From the NCBI GenBank assembly GCA_013043825.1, contig JABDNM010000143.1:1-43511 (forward strand): a DNA stretch of 43,511 nucleotides. The letters run 5' to 3'. The position numbers and the translations under genes were made by a program. The stretch is from Flavobacteriaceae bacterium (lineage in GTDB: Bacteria > Bacteroidota > Bacteroidia > Flavobacteriales > Flavobacteriaceae). Positions 26,194-34,404 of this stretch are shown piece by piece (position 1 is the stretch's first letter; the number at the start of each line of letters is the position of its first letter). Under the pieces are notes generated by a model. That model was given only the letters and a program-made list of their open reading frames with translations, ran no database searches and had not been told where the DNA came from.

Positions 26194-28797
26194 TTACTTG
26201 ACAATGATCTTGGCAGTTTTGTATGTATTGCTTCTTTGGTCTCCCACTTTTATCATGTAGACTCCCGAAGAGACATACGACATGTCGAGGTCATAGTTGT
26301 AACTGGCTCCTTCTTTCAGCAAATTGTTGAATGCCAATGTTCGACCAAGAAGATCGTAAACGGTAATCGAAGCAACTCCGTCAAAGTTTGTTACCAGGCT
26401 AATTTCAAATTGATTGTTTTCTTTGTTTACAATAACCAATTCAGCATTAGTAATGGAAAAATCCTCCACACCTAACAGACCAATGTTGGCTGTGTAATCT
26501 TCAGTTTCACCATAGGTAGTCGTTGTACAAGCATCATTAGGTACAGGTGCCTGCCAGTTCGACTTGGCGCGTAGTCTGTGCATTCCAACAGTGGCACCAG
26601 CTGGAATAGTTAAGTCCACGGTTTCGGTAAACGAACCAGCCATTTGTCCTGGTGCGATCACAAAATTAGGTACCACAACTTCGCTATTATCGAAGGTTCC
26701 ATCATCGTTAAAATCGATCCATACTTTTACGTTTTGATCTCCATATCCAGTGGTAACCGTAAGATCGTAGGTAACCCCTTGTTGAAGATTTGCCACGAGA
26801 TTAGTAAAGTCTGCATACCCTTCACATCCGGATGGGTTGTTGATCTGCTCAAGAGAAACCAACGTAAATCCGTCTCCAAAGGAGCAATCCATGGAAGGAG
26901 CACAGTATACAATACCGTTGGTAACTGTTTTTGTAGCCGAATCGTTACCGGTATTAGTATCCCCGGCCAAATTTGTTTTGGCGTCGATCACATAACTGCC
27001 CGGTGCCGATAGATCGGCAGTTTGGGCAAACGTAAACTGTGCGTTGGTCCCAGCGTTGATCGTCCCAGCAAAGTTTTCCACGACAGGTGTTCCACCATCG
27101 ATTTGATACTGAACTTCCGGATTGGTAATGTTGTTGCTACCAAAGTTCCTGATCGTGATAACGATGTCCTCGGCATTAGTCAATGTTCCCGAGTTAGGTT
27201 GATCGATACTCAAAGCTCCAATGTCATTAGCCATAGGAGGCGCTAACATGAACTGTCCTACGATATCCCGACGGTTGGTGTTAAAATATTCCGAAACGTG
27301 CCAGAACGTATCGTCTACCGGATCCACGGTTAAATGCGTATAATCTGCATATCGCAAATTGTTATTGTTCGCAGTACTTTGTGCGATGAGGTCTTCAGCG
27401 ACGGTCATGACTCCCGGAGGATCTGTAGAGAAACGTCCGGTATAATAGATTGCGACCATCTCGGAAGTACTTACCGTAGAGTATCCCAATCCTATGTCTC
27501 CAGCAGAGTTCATTGCCATACTACCGGCAAATGCGTGCTTTCCTCCCACGGGGGAGGTATAGGTTCCTTCCATATTGATGGACCAAGGTTGGCCATCGGA
27601 AGTTTGTCTTAGCTCAAACCAGCGAATTCCAGCCAATTCTCCTCCACCCGGATCTGTGTCAACCACAAAGTTGAAAACAGCCGAATTGTGCCCCCCGAAT
27701 CTTCGGTATTGGGCCTGGTTCATAATTGTCGCCTGCATGGCATCGATATCTGGACCACCAGGTTGTGGTAGATTACTAAAGCTTCCCCCATCAAATACGC
27801 TGATGAAATCGGTAGTAGTATTGATCACCTGTGCAGCACTCATTGTACCTGTACCTGCACCCCAATCGATATCTGCACTCCAGACTTTTAAATGATCTGT
27901 TGTAACTCCACCCCAGGCATCATCCTGCAAGTAGACGATTGGACAAGGAGTCCCAATAGGTGCTAAAGCAGCATCGGTAGTGTGGAACGCCTGTGGGCTG
28001 TAAAATCCTGAAGTGACTATGCCCGGTAGTGGCATGGCCACAAACTGTGCAGGATCTCCATTCAGCATTTCGTTTCGCTCTACGGCGAACACCCGGTTTG
28101 ATGAACCGATGTTTGCAGTTACAACATAACTGTCTGCCCAAACCGAAAACTTGGTATAATCCGGGAAGGAACCCGTACCAAATCCGGTAGTATATACATG
28201 CCAGCCACTAGTGACCGGATTGGCTCCTTGAGCTACTGCCACATTGAAACCATTCGGAGAGTTGTCAAATTCCGTAATCACGAATCGATCTGCAGCAGCA
28301 TCATAAAATACGATTGGATCCCCTATTGCGTTCCCTGGAAAAATAGTAGCCAGGGAGGCCGCAGCGGTCAATGGGTTTCCGCTCTTATCAAAAATTCGGA
28401 ACGAGGTATTCCAGGCTGCCACATAATGATTGGGTCCTACCGCTCCTGTTGGATCGGAAGGTGTTGCTGTACTGGTGGTAGTTTCAAAAGTTTGAATAGG
28501 TGCTCTGTTTCTACGAAGCTCTGTGTTTTGTTGTAGAACGAGTAAAGGATCTACTTGTCCTTCAACAGGGAGTCCTTTTCCTGGAACCACGTTATTTCCA
28601 AGTCTCATTTTAGGGTGTCCCATGGTATCGGGATTGTCGTTGGCTCGAATGAATGTCCCGTTCTGAATCTGTTCAGCAATGCTGGGCACATAGATAGGCC
28701 CTTGCATCATTTCCGATTGAACGGTAATTGCTTCCTGCGCGCTTACCGAAAATACAAAGGTAAAAGCAAGCAGAAAAAAGGTAAATTTTGTTTTCAT
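26194..28797 (-). CDS. Secreted protein with CARDB and GEVED domains and T9SS C-terminal sorting domain
   Basis: 867 residues with a signal peptide (FFLLAFTFVFSVSAQ). An N-terminal region of about 400 residues (TPSDPTGAVGPNHYVAAWN, YDAAADRFVITEFD, FPDYTKFSVWADSYVV) resembles secreted beta-propeller-like proteins; function not known. A CARDB-like domain follows (about 520-625, IGALSIDQPNSGTLTNAEDIVITIRNFG), then a GEVED domain (about 630-770, VWIDFNDDGTFDNSE and TYGETEDYTANI). A type-A T9SS sorting domain closes it (about 785-867, ITVYDLLGRTL, YVSSGVYMIKV, TAKIIVK). It should cross the outer membrane by T9SS and be anchored on the surface or released. It is a monocistronic gene with its own terminator. 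Confidence 0.88.
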   Translation of the reverse strand: MKTKFTFFLLAFTFVFSVSAQEAITVQSEMMQGPIYVPSIAEQIQNGTFIRANDNPDTMGHPKMRLGNNVVPGKGLPVEGQVDPLLVLQQNTELRRNRAPIQTFETTTSTATPSDPTGAVGPNHYVAAWNTSFRIFDKSGNPLTAAASLATIFPGNAIGDPIVFYDAAADRFVITEFDNSPNGFNVAVAQGANPVTSGWHVYTTGFGTGSFPDYTKFSVWADSYVVTANIGSSNRVFAVERNEMLNGDPAQFVAMPLPGIVTSGFYSPQAFHTTDAALAPIGTPCPIVYLQDDAWGGVTTDHLKVWSADIDWGAGTGTMSAAQVINTTTDFISVFDGGSFSNLPQPGGPDIDAMQATIMNQAQYRRFGGHNSAVFNFVVDTDPGGGELAGIRWFELRQTSDGQPWSINMEGTYTSPVGGKHAFAGSMAMNSAGDIGLGYSTVSTSEMVAIYYTGRFSTDPPGVMTVAEDLIAQSTANNNNLRYADYTHLTVDPVDDTFWHVSEYFNTNRRDIVGQFMLAPPMANDIGALSIDQPNSGTLTNAEDIVITIRNFGSNNITNPEVQYQIDGGTPVVENFAGTINAGTNAQFTFAQTADLSAPGSYVIDAKTNLAGDTNTGNDSATKTVTNGIVYCAPSMDCSFGDGFTLVSLEQINNPSGCEGYADFTNLVANLQQGVTYDLTVTTGYGDQNVKVWIDFNDDGTFDNSEVVVPNFVIAPGQMAGSFTETVDLTIPAGATVGMHRLRAKSNWQAPVPNDACTTTTYGETEDYTANIGLLGVEDFSITNAELVIVNKENNQFEISLVTNFDGVASITVYDLLGRTLAFNNLLKEGASYNYDLDMSYVSSGVYMIKVGDQRSNTYKTAKIIVK

Positions 28798-29060
28798 GTT
28801 TACGTTTTTAGATGAATTGTTAAGGGGGTATTAAAAGTGACCTACAAAATACTACCAATTCGTAAAAAATACAAGTGAGATCAAGTATTAATTATTAGAG
28901 TAAATACCTTGATTTACAATTACTTATCAATTTTTATTCTACCCCTCAACTAGACTATTGCCCCGATCAACGCAGTATCTTTCAATAAAAGTCTTGGGAA
29001 TCGATCTTTTTACTGGCACATTATTTGTAATTTACCTAGCTCAAATTTAAAAACCTCAGT

Positions 29061-29420
29061 ATGACCTTTTTAAAATCGACTCTTTTTGTTTTATCCCTGA
29101 TCATCCTGGTTGGATGTTCTTCAAAAAAAACTACAGCAGAAGAAATGACTACACATAAAGATCTACTTTCCGCAGAAAAAATGATGGAACAAGGATTTAA
29201 AATGGGAACCATTGTCGCCTCTAAGGCGGAAGGTGATTGTCCTTACGTGATCGAAGTTAAAGGTGAAGACAAACCTTACTTTCTGGACCCGATCAATTTG
29301 GAAGAAAAGTATAAAAAAGATGGGGCCAATGTGTGGTTTACCTTTGGTGGCTTGCGCATGATGAACCGCTGTGAAAAAGCCAACCCGGTGAGTATCATCG
29401 AAATTCGCAATAGAGAATAG
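29061..29420 (+). CDS. Small hypothetical lipoprotein
   Basis: 119 residues. The signal peptide ends LIILVGC with the acylated cysteine at 19, followed by a lysine/threonine-rich linker (SSKKTTAEEMTTHKDLL). The mature domain is about 80 residues with two cysteines (EGDCPYVIEV and MMNRCEKANP) that may pair, and a PYFLDPINLEEKYKKDGANVWFTFGGLR segment that looks beta-rich. I recognise no enzyme motif; similar small lipoproteins are frequent in flavobacteria. It is a lone rightward gene between the T9SS cargo gene (divergent) and glyS (convergent). The 263-base gap before it (28798-29060) holds no gene. Confidence 0.8.
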   Translation: MTFLKSTLFVLSLIILVGCSSKKTTAEEMTTHKDLLSAEKMMEQGFKMGTIVASKAEGDCPYVIEVKGEDKPYFLDPINLEEKYKKDGANVWFTFGGLRMMNRCEKANPVSIIEIRNRE

Positions 29421-29433
29421 CTAAAATAGGTCA

Positions 29434-29451
29434 TTAGGCTTTTCAGCCTAA
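29434..29451 (+). terminator. Possible hairpin terminator after the small lipoprotein gene
   Basis: TTAGGCT (29434-29440) and AGCCTAA (29445-29451) form a perfect 7-bp stem with a 4-base loop, 14 bases after the stop. There is no T-run, so its strength as a terminator is uncertain. Confidence 0.4.
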
Positions 29452-29460
29452 ATAAACTCA

Positions 29461-29490
29461 CAAAAAAAGCCCACCGGAATTGGTGGGCTT
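29461..29490 (-). terminator. Rho-independent terminator of glyS
   Basis: AAGCCCACC (29467-29475) pairs with GGTGGGCTT (29482-29490), a perfect 9-bp stem with a 6-base loop, followed on the minus strand by a run of T residues. It is 8 bases from the glyS stop. Confidence 0.88.
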
Positions 29491-29497
29491 ACTCATT

Positions 29498-31033
29498 TTA
29501 GGATAACCAGTTCCTAACTGAAACCAGTTCTTTGATCTTGCCTGCAATCTCTGAGATGGGAATACGCTCCTGTAACATGCTGTCACGATCCCGAATCGTA
29601 ACCGTATTATCTTCTTTGGTTTGATGGTCCACAGTGATACAAAACGGTGTTCCGGCAGCATCCTGTCTTCGGTATCTTCTCCCCACAGCATCCTTTTCAT
29701 CGTAACTCACGTTGTAGTCCCATGCTAGTTCATCCACTATCTTTTGAGCGATCTCCTGCAGACCGTCTTTTTTTACCAACGGAAGAACTGCGGCCTTAAC
29801 AGGGGCCAAAACAGATGGCAATTTAAGCACTACACGTGTACTGCCATCGTCGAGCGTCTCCTCCTGCAACGAATGACTTAATACGGCTAAAAACATACGG
29901 TCCAAGCCAATGGAAGTCTCAACCACATAAGGAACATAACTTTCATTGAGTTCCGGGTCAAAAAATTGCAGTTTTTTACCGCTATACTTTTCATGAGCCT
30001 TTAAGTCGAAATCGGTGCGGGAATGGATCCCTTCCAATTCTTTGAAACCGAAAGGGAAGTTGAATTCGATATCGGCGGCGGCATTGGCGTAATGCGCCAA
30101 TTTTTCATGATCGTGAAAGCGATAATTTTCAGCTCCCAATCCTAAAGATAGATGCCAGTTCAATCGCGTTTCCTTCCAGTAATCATACCATTTCATCTCT
30201 TCACCTGGTCGCACAAAAAACTGCATCTCCATTTGTTCAAATTCCCGCATGCGAAAGATGAATTGTCTCGCTACAATCTCATTCCTGAAAGCCTTCCCAG
30301 TCTGTGCTATTCCGAAGGGAATCTTCATCCTACCGGTTTTTTGAACGTTCAGAAAATTAACGAAGATCCCCTGCGCAGTCTCCGGACGCAAATAAAGCTT
30401 GGTCGCACTTTCAGCAGAGGCTCCTAACTGGGTTCCAAACATCAGGTTAAACTGGCGTACATCGGTCCAGTTCCTGGAACCTGTTTCCGGGTCGGCGATC
30501 TCCAATTCTTCGATCAAGGATTTTACATCGGCCAGGTCTTCGTTGTCAAGTGATCGTGCTAATCGCTCCAGTACGTCTTTCTTTTTGGTGAGGTACCCAA
30601 CCACACGCGGATTTGTGGTCACAAATTGCTCCTCATCGAATGCTTCGCCAAAGCGTTTTTTGGCCTTTGCAATCTCCTTTTGTGCTTTGATATTGAGCTT
30701 TTCGGCATAGTCCTCAACTAGGGTATCTGCCCGGTATCTCTTTTTCGAATCTTTATTGTCGATCAGCGGATCGTTAAAGGCATCTACGTGCCCGGAGGCT
30801 TTCCATGTGGTAGGATGCATTAAGATTGCAGCGTCGATACCCACAATATTCTGGTGCATATGCACCATACTTCTCCACCAATAATCGCGAATATTATTCT
30901 TGAGTTCAACTCCGTTCTGAGCGTAATCGTAAACTGCGCTCAATCCATCGTAGATCTCACTGGAGCCAAAGATGTATCCATATTCCTTCGCATGAGATAC
31001 TACCTTTTTGAACTGGTCTTCATTATTTGCCAT
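29498..31033 (-). CDS. glyS: Glycine--tRNA ligase (homodimeric class II type)
   Basis: Charges tRNA-Gly. The 511 residues are the single-chain (alpha2) type: VVSHAKEYGYIFGSSEIYDGL at the N-terminus, LRPETAQGIFVNF, class II motif 2 in GKAFRNEIVARQFIFRMREFEQME (about 248), and motif 3 in ETSIGLDRMFLAVL (about 376). The anticodon-binding domain follows (LAPVKAAVLPLV, VDHQTKEDNTVTIRDRDS). Slightly longer than other bacterial homodimeric enzymes, as usual in Bacteroidota. The start is ATG 31033. A TATTTTTG box lies only 4 bases upstream, on the edge of the terminator of the preceding coiled-coil gene. Confidence 0.97.
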   Translation of the reverse strand: MANNEDQFKKVVSHAKEYGYIFGSSEIYDGLSAVYDYAQNGVELKNNIRDYWWRSMVHMHQNIVGIDAAILMHPTTWKASGHVDAFNDPLIDNKDSKKRYRADTLVEDYAEKLNIKAQKEIAKAKKRFGEAFDEEQFVTTNPRVVGYLTKKKDVLERLARSLDNEDLADVKSLIEELEIADPETGSRNWTDVRQFNLMFGTQLGASAESATKLYLRPETAQGIFVNFLNVQKTGRMKIPFGIAQTGKAFRNEIVARQFIFRMREFEQMEMQFFVRPGEEMKWYDYWKETRLNWHLSLGLGAENYRFHDHEKLAHYANAAADIEFNFPFGFKELEGIHSRTDFDLKAHEKYSGKKLQFFDPELNESYVPYVVETSIGLDRMFLAVLSHSLQEETLDDGSTRVVLKLPSVLAPVKAAVLPLVKKDGLQEIAQKIVDELAWDYNVSYDEKDAVGRRYRRQDAAGTPFCITVDHQTKEDNTVTIRDRDSMLQERIPISEIAGKIKELVSVRNWLS

Positions 31034-31037
31034 GGCG

Positions 31038-31045
31038 CAAAAATA
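31038..31045 (-). promoter_or_regulatory. Possible -7 promoter element abutting the glyS start
   Basis: TATTTTTG on the minus strand matches TAnnTTTG and ends 4 bases before the glyS ATG. No convincing -33 box is visible, and the box overlaps the T-tract of the preceding terminator. Confidence 0.35.
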
Positions 31046-31076
31046 AAAAAACCGCCACGATAACTTCGCAGCGGTT
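31045..31076 (-). terminator. Terminator hairpin downstream of the coiled-coil protein gene
   Basis: AACCGC (31050-31055) and GCGGTT (31071-31076) form a 6-bp stem followed on the minus strand by T residues. It sits between the coiled-coil gene and glyS, so the two are probably separate transcripts. Confidence 0.6.
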
Positions 31077-31127
31077 CCCTTTTTTATTTTTTAGGTTTTA
31101 AGGCTTGTTCAAACCTTTAATTTTAAA

Positions 31128-32009
31128 CTATTTCAACACCATGGTCGTGGTGGCAACCTGTTGTGCCCCGTCGAATATATTGATCACGTAGCGTCCTTCG
31201 ATAAGATCTTCCTCGGTGGAATCGACCAAAACACACACGTCCAGCTCCTCTTGCTCGTAAAAGACTTTCGTAGTTGCACTGTAGCTTAGCACACCTTGTT
31301 CAAATTCCATGGTAGCTTTTTCACCCAGCAAATTGTTCTTCGGGTTGATCACCTGAACATACAACAATCGATCTCCCTTCTGGGCGATAATATTTGGTGC
31401 TAAGGTAAAACAGGTTCTTACCTTGTCTGCACGACTCGAGCGTTGCGTATCTACGATTTTACCGCTTTTCCGAACGATAACGGCTGTGCTGTGTAAATCT
31501 GTCGCTTTTACAACAGACCCTTTTTTGATGGTTTCAGCCATGGCGATATTCTCTTCGCCCACAGAATCAACAACACGTATGGTCTCATTAAGCAAGGTGT
31601 TGGTACTGTCCATTTGAATGGCGAGCAATTGATTTGCATCAATAAGACTATCGGCGCGCTTCATAAGATATACACGTTCATTTTTCAGTCGGCCGATCTC
31701 CACTTTATATCGCTGGATCAAGGCTAAATTCGCTTCCGCGCCTTTGACCGAATCCAACAGGACTTCAATGCGCTCACGTGCAGCAAGGAGATCCTTGTCC
31801 TTAAGTTCGTTCTCTTGAATCACCTCGTCGTAATTAGCGATCAAATCCTGGAGTTCGTTTTCGATCTCAGTCTTCTGCTCTTCAAGGCCCATGACTGTAT
31901 TCTGACTGTCATTATAGAGGGATACTGTATAAACAGCCAAGGCAATTAGCATAGCCGATAGAATGCCAATAAGCACCTTAAATTTAGTGTTGTTATTCTC
32001 GTTACTCAT
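31128..32009 (-). CDS. Membrane-anchored coiled-coil protein, function unknown
   Basis: 293 residues: a short Asn-rich cytoplasmic N-terminus (MSNENNNTKFK), one membrane helix (about 11-30), and a long periplasmic coiled coil (about 36-165, EEQKTEIENELQDLIANYDEVIQ onward, with heptad-spaced hydrophobics). A C-terminal beta-rich domain of about 115 residues follows (TDLHSTAVIVRKSGKIVDT, KVRTCFTLAPNIIAQKGDRLLYVQVINPKNN, DGAQQVATTTMVLK). I know no function; relatives in flavobacteria are often mislabelled as chromosome partitioning proteins because of the coiled coil. The C-terminal half reads like an Ig-type or adhesion module. It is divergent from comF (94-base gap). Confidence 0.75.
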   Translation of the reverse strand: MSNENNNTKFKVLIGILSAMLIALAVYTVSLYNDSQNTVMGLEEQKTEIENELQDLIANYDEVIQENELKDKDLLAARERIEVLLDSVKGAEANLALIQRYKVEIGRLKNERVYLMKRADSLIDANQLLAIQMDSTNTLLNETIRVVDSVGEENIAMAETIKKGSVVKATDLHSTAVIVRKSGKIVDTQRSSRADKVRTCFTLAPNIIAQKGDRLLYVQVINPKNNLLGEKATMEFEQGVLSYSATTKVFYEQEELDVCVLVDSTEEDLIEGRYVINIFDGAQQVATTTMVLK

Positions 32010-32103
32010 AACTTTCTTATTAAATTAGATTTAGGTTTGCGGGGCAAATGTATGAAATGCAAAAAAACCCGGGCGTTTATGAAATGGTAAAAATTATTAA
32101 ATA

Positions 32104-32766
32104 ATGTTAAATATACTATTTCCAAGGGTTTGCAACGGCTGCGGTGATTCATTACTTAAATCTGAACCCATAATTTGCGCGCAATGTAGGCATAATCTTC
32201 CGTTAGCTTGTCACCACCGTACCAAAAGCGATGCGATGAAACGCATTTTTTATGGAAGGTTTCCACTCGAACAGGCCACTGCCCTCTTGCAATTCCAGAA
32301 AAAAGGAATTACACAACAACTGCTGCATAATTTAAAATATCGCGGACAAAAGAAGGTCTCTTCGTTTTTCGGTGAGTGGTTGGGGGGAGAACTCGCCTTA
32401 CTACCCGAGTATCAAACTATTGACGCGGTAATTCCTGTGCCCCTTCACAAACAGAAGCTGAGAAAACGAGGTTTTAACCAAGTGCATGGATTTGCTTCAG
32501 AAATTGCTCGTTCTCTCGACGTTCAATTACTGGATGACGTACTCCTTAAGATTTCGAAAACTTCCTCTCAGGTATTTAAAAAGCGGTTCACGCGATTTAA
32601 TCAAGAAGAGGTATTCTCTGTTAGATCCCCTGAAAAGATTGACGGAATGCACATTTTACTCGTTGATGATATAGTTACAACAGGAGCGACACTCGAGCGC
32701 TGTGCAGAACAACTACTTCGAAGTGAAAGGGTGACACTAAGTGTTGCTACCATAGCCATCGCCTAG
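32104..32766 (+). CDS. ComF family protein (phosphoribosyltransferase fold)
   Basis: 220 residues. An N-terminal zinc-ribbon-like double CxxC (Cys10, Cys13, Cys25, Cys28) is followed by a linker and a type I phosphoribosyltransferase domain. Its KLRKRGFNQVHGFASEIARSL segment is typical of ComF, and the PRPP loop is LLVDDIVTTGAT (about 184-195). Family members act in competence DNA uptake in Gram-positives and Haemophilus (ComF/GntX); here a role in natural transformation is possible but unproven. No other com genes are close. It is 24 bases upstream of the Ig-like lipoprotein gene. Confidence 0.92.
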   Translation: MLNILFPRVCNGCGDSLLKSEPIICAQCRHNLPLACHHRTKSDAMKRIFYGRFPLEQATALLQFQKKGITQQLLHNLKYRGQKKVSSFFGEWLGGELALLPEYQTIDAVIPVPLHKQKLRKRGFNQVHGFASEIARSLDVQLLDDVLLKISKTSSQVFKKRFTRFNQEEVFSVRSPEKIDGMHILLVDDIVTTGATLERCAEQLLRSERVTLSVATIAIA

Positions 32767-32777
32767 ATAAGAATCGT

Positions 32778-32785
32778 TATTTTTG
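32778..32785 (+). promoter_or_regulatory. Possible -7 promoter element abutting the Ig-like lipoprotein start
   Basis: TATTTTTG matches TAnnTTTG and ends 5 bases before the ATG at 32791. No clear -33 TTG at the usual distance. It may provide a promoter internal to the comF unit. Confidence 0.35.
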
Positions 32786-32790
32786 CATCA

Positions 32791-34404
32791 ATGAACAAGA
32801 CCTTCCGCAATTTCCTCGTCGTTCTATTTGGCCTATTGCTATTCTCGAATTGCGCCAAAAAAGGAGCTCCATCTGGCGGACCGAGAGATTCAATCCCCCC
32901 TTTGATCATAAAAAGTAATCCCGAAAATTTTACAACCAATTTTAGTGGTGATGAAATAAGGATCTATTTTGACGAATACATCAAACTAAAAGACCTTCAG
33001 CAAAACCTTATCATTTCACCTCCTTTAGACTATCAGCCTATCATCACGCCTTTGGGAACTTCGAAGGTGTTGAAAATAAAAATTCTCGATTCACTGAAGG
33101 AAAATACCACCTACTCGATCAATTTCGGTAAAAGTATTGTGGATAATAACGAAGAAAATGAATTTGAATATTTCAAGTACATCTTCTCTACTGGAGCCTA
33201 TATAGATAGTTTGACGGTTTCTGGCAGGATCGAGGATGCATTATTGCTGAAGCCCACTGCTCCCACTACTGTTATGCTGTACGAGATTACCGAAGAGTTC
33301 ACCGATTCCATCATTTATTCAGAGAAACCAACGTACATTAGCATAACCAAGGACAGCACCCAAACCTTTGAGCTTAGTAATTTAAAGGAAGGGAACTACC
33401 TGTTGCTGGCACTCCAGGAAAAGATCAACAATTACATTTTTGAACCCAAAAAAGATAAGATCGGTTTCGTGAACGAAGTGGTTTCAACACCTAACGACAG
33501 CACCTATCGCATCGCCATCTTCAGCGAATTAATAGATTATGCTATTGCCAGGCCCTCCCAGGTGAGCAAGCATGAGATCCTTTTCGGCTACGAGGGTCAG
33601 GTCGATACCCTGGATGTAATTCCTATATCCAATGTGCCTGCCGAGTTCGAATACCGTTCGTTTTTCGATGCAAGAAAGGATACCCTCCATTTTTTCTTTA
33701 AACCGGCCATCGATATAGAACAAACCGATACCCTCGAGTTCCTTACTAGGAACCGATCTCAACTGGATACGGTGATCGTTCGAATGCGGGACCTATTCGC
33801 CGATTCATTACGAATCACCCGCCTGGGAAGGACGACGGTCATTCCAAGGGATACCTTGAAGTTACAGTTCAATCTTCCCCTGGAACAATTGAATGAGGAG
33901 CAGATCAAGATCATGGATAAAGATTCAATACCCGTTAGTTTTCAAACAGCGATCGACCGGCGCTATAACATGGCTTCGATCATATTTGATAAAACCGATG
34001 AACAACAATATTCCGTAGCTATTTTCCCCAATGCCTTTATAGATTATTTTGAAAATACGAACGATACACTTTCTTATGGCATTCGAACTACGGAATTATC
34101 GGACTATGGGGAATTGGGGATGAGGTTGGAAAATATTTCTAACTTCCCTGTGCTTGTTGAATTGGTGAATAGCAAGTACAAGGTGGTTGCCAGTGAATAC
34201 TTAAATTCGAATAAAGAACTCTACTTCGATTATTTGAGTCCGGATCAATACTATTTCCGAATCATATTTGATACGAACCAAAACGGTAGGTGGGATACGG
34301 GTAGTTTCCTTCAGAAAAGACAACCCGAAAAAGTGATCTACTTTCCCAAGCCCATCGATATTCGTACCAATGTTTATATCAACGAGATCTTTACTTTAGA
34401 CTGA
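32791..34404 (+). CDS. Large lipoprotein with N-terminal SbsA-type Ig-like domain
   Basis: 537 residues. The signal peptide ends LLLFSNC with the acylated Cys at 21, then AKKGAPSGGPRDSIPPLIIKSNPEN, a very characteristic opening of Bacteroidota Ig-like lipoproteins. The Ig-like domain (PF13205 type, about 35-130) has FSGDEIRIYFDEYIKL and NTTYSINFGKSIVDNNE. The rest is beta-rich (several Ig-like modules) and ends with FDTNQNGRWDTGSFLQKRQPEKVIYF, a pattern found in this family. Function unknown; likely an outer-membrane surface or periplasmic structural protein. Its 3' end overlaps the convergent nitrilase gene by 14 bases. Confidence 0.85.
   Translation: MNKTFRNFLVVLFGLLLFSNCAKKGAPSGGPRDSIPPLIIKSNPENFTTNFSGDEIRIYFDEYIKLKDLQQNLIISPPLDYQPIITPLGTSKVLKIKILDSLKENTTYSINFGKSIVDNNEENEFEYFKYIFSTGAYIDSLTVSGRIEDALLLKPTAPTTVMLYEITEEFTDSIIYSEKPTYISITKDSTQTFELSNLKEGNYLLLALQEKINNYIFEPKKDKIGFVNEVVSTPNDSTYRIAIFSELIDYAIARPSQVSKHEILFGYEGQVDTLDVIPISNVPAEFEYRSFFDARKDTLHFFFKPAIDIEQTDTLEFLTRNRSQLDTVIVRMRDLFADSLRITRLGRTTVIPRDTLKLQFNLPLEQLNEEQIKIMDKDSIPVSFQTAIDRRYNMASIIFDKTDEQQYSVAIFPNAFIDYFENTNDTLSYGIRTTELSDYGELGMRLENISNFPVLVELVNSKYKVVASEYLNSNKELYFDYLSPDQYYFRIIFDTNQNGRWDTGSFLQKRQPEKVIYFPKPIDIRTNVYINEIFTLD

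Noticed and set aside
28798-29060. Gap between the T9SS cargo gene and the small lipoprotein gene searched for an sRNA or small gene
   Set aside because: AT-rich, with no strong hairpin, no convincing promoter pair and no frame with a credible start.
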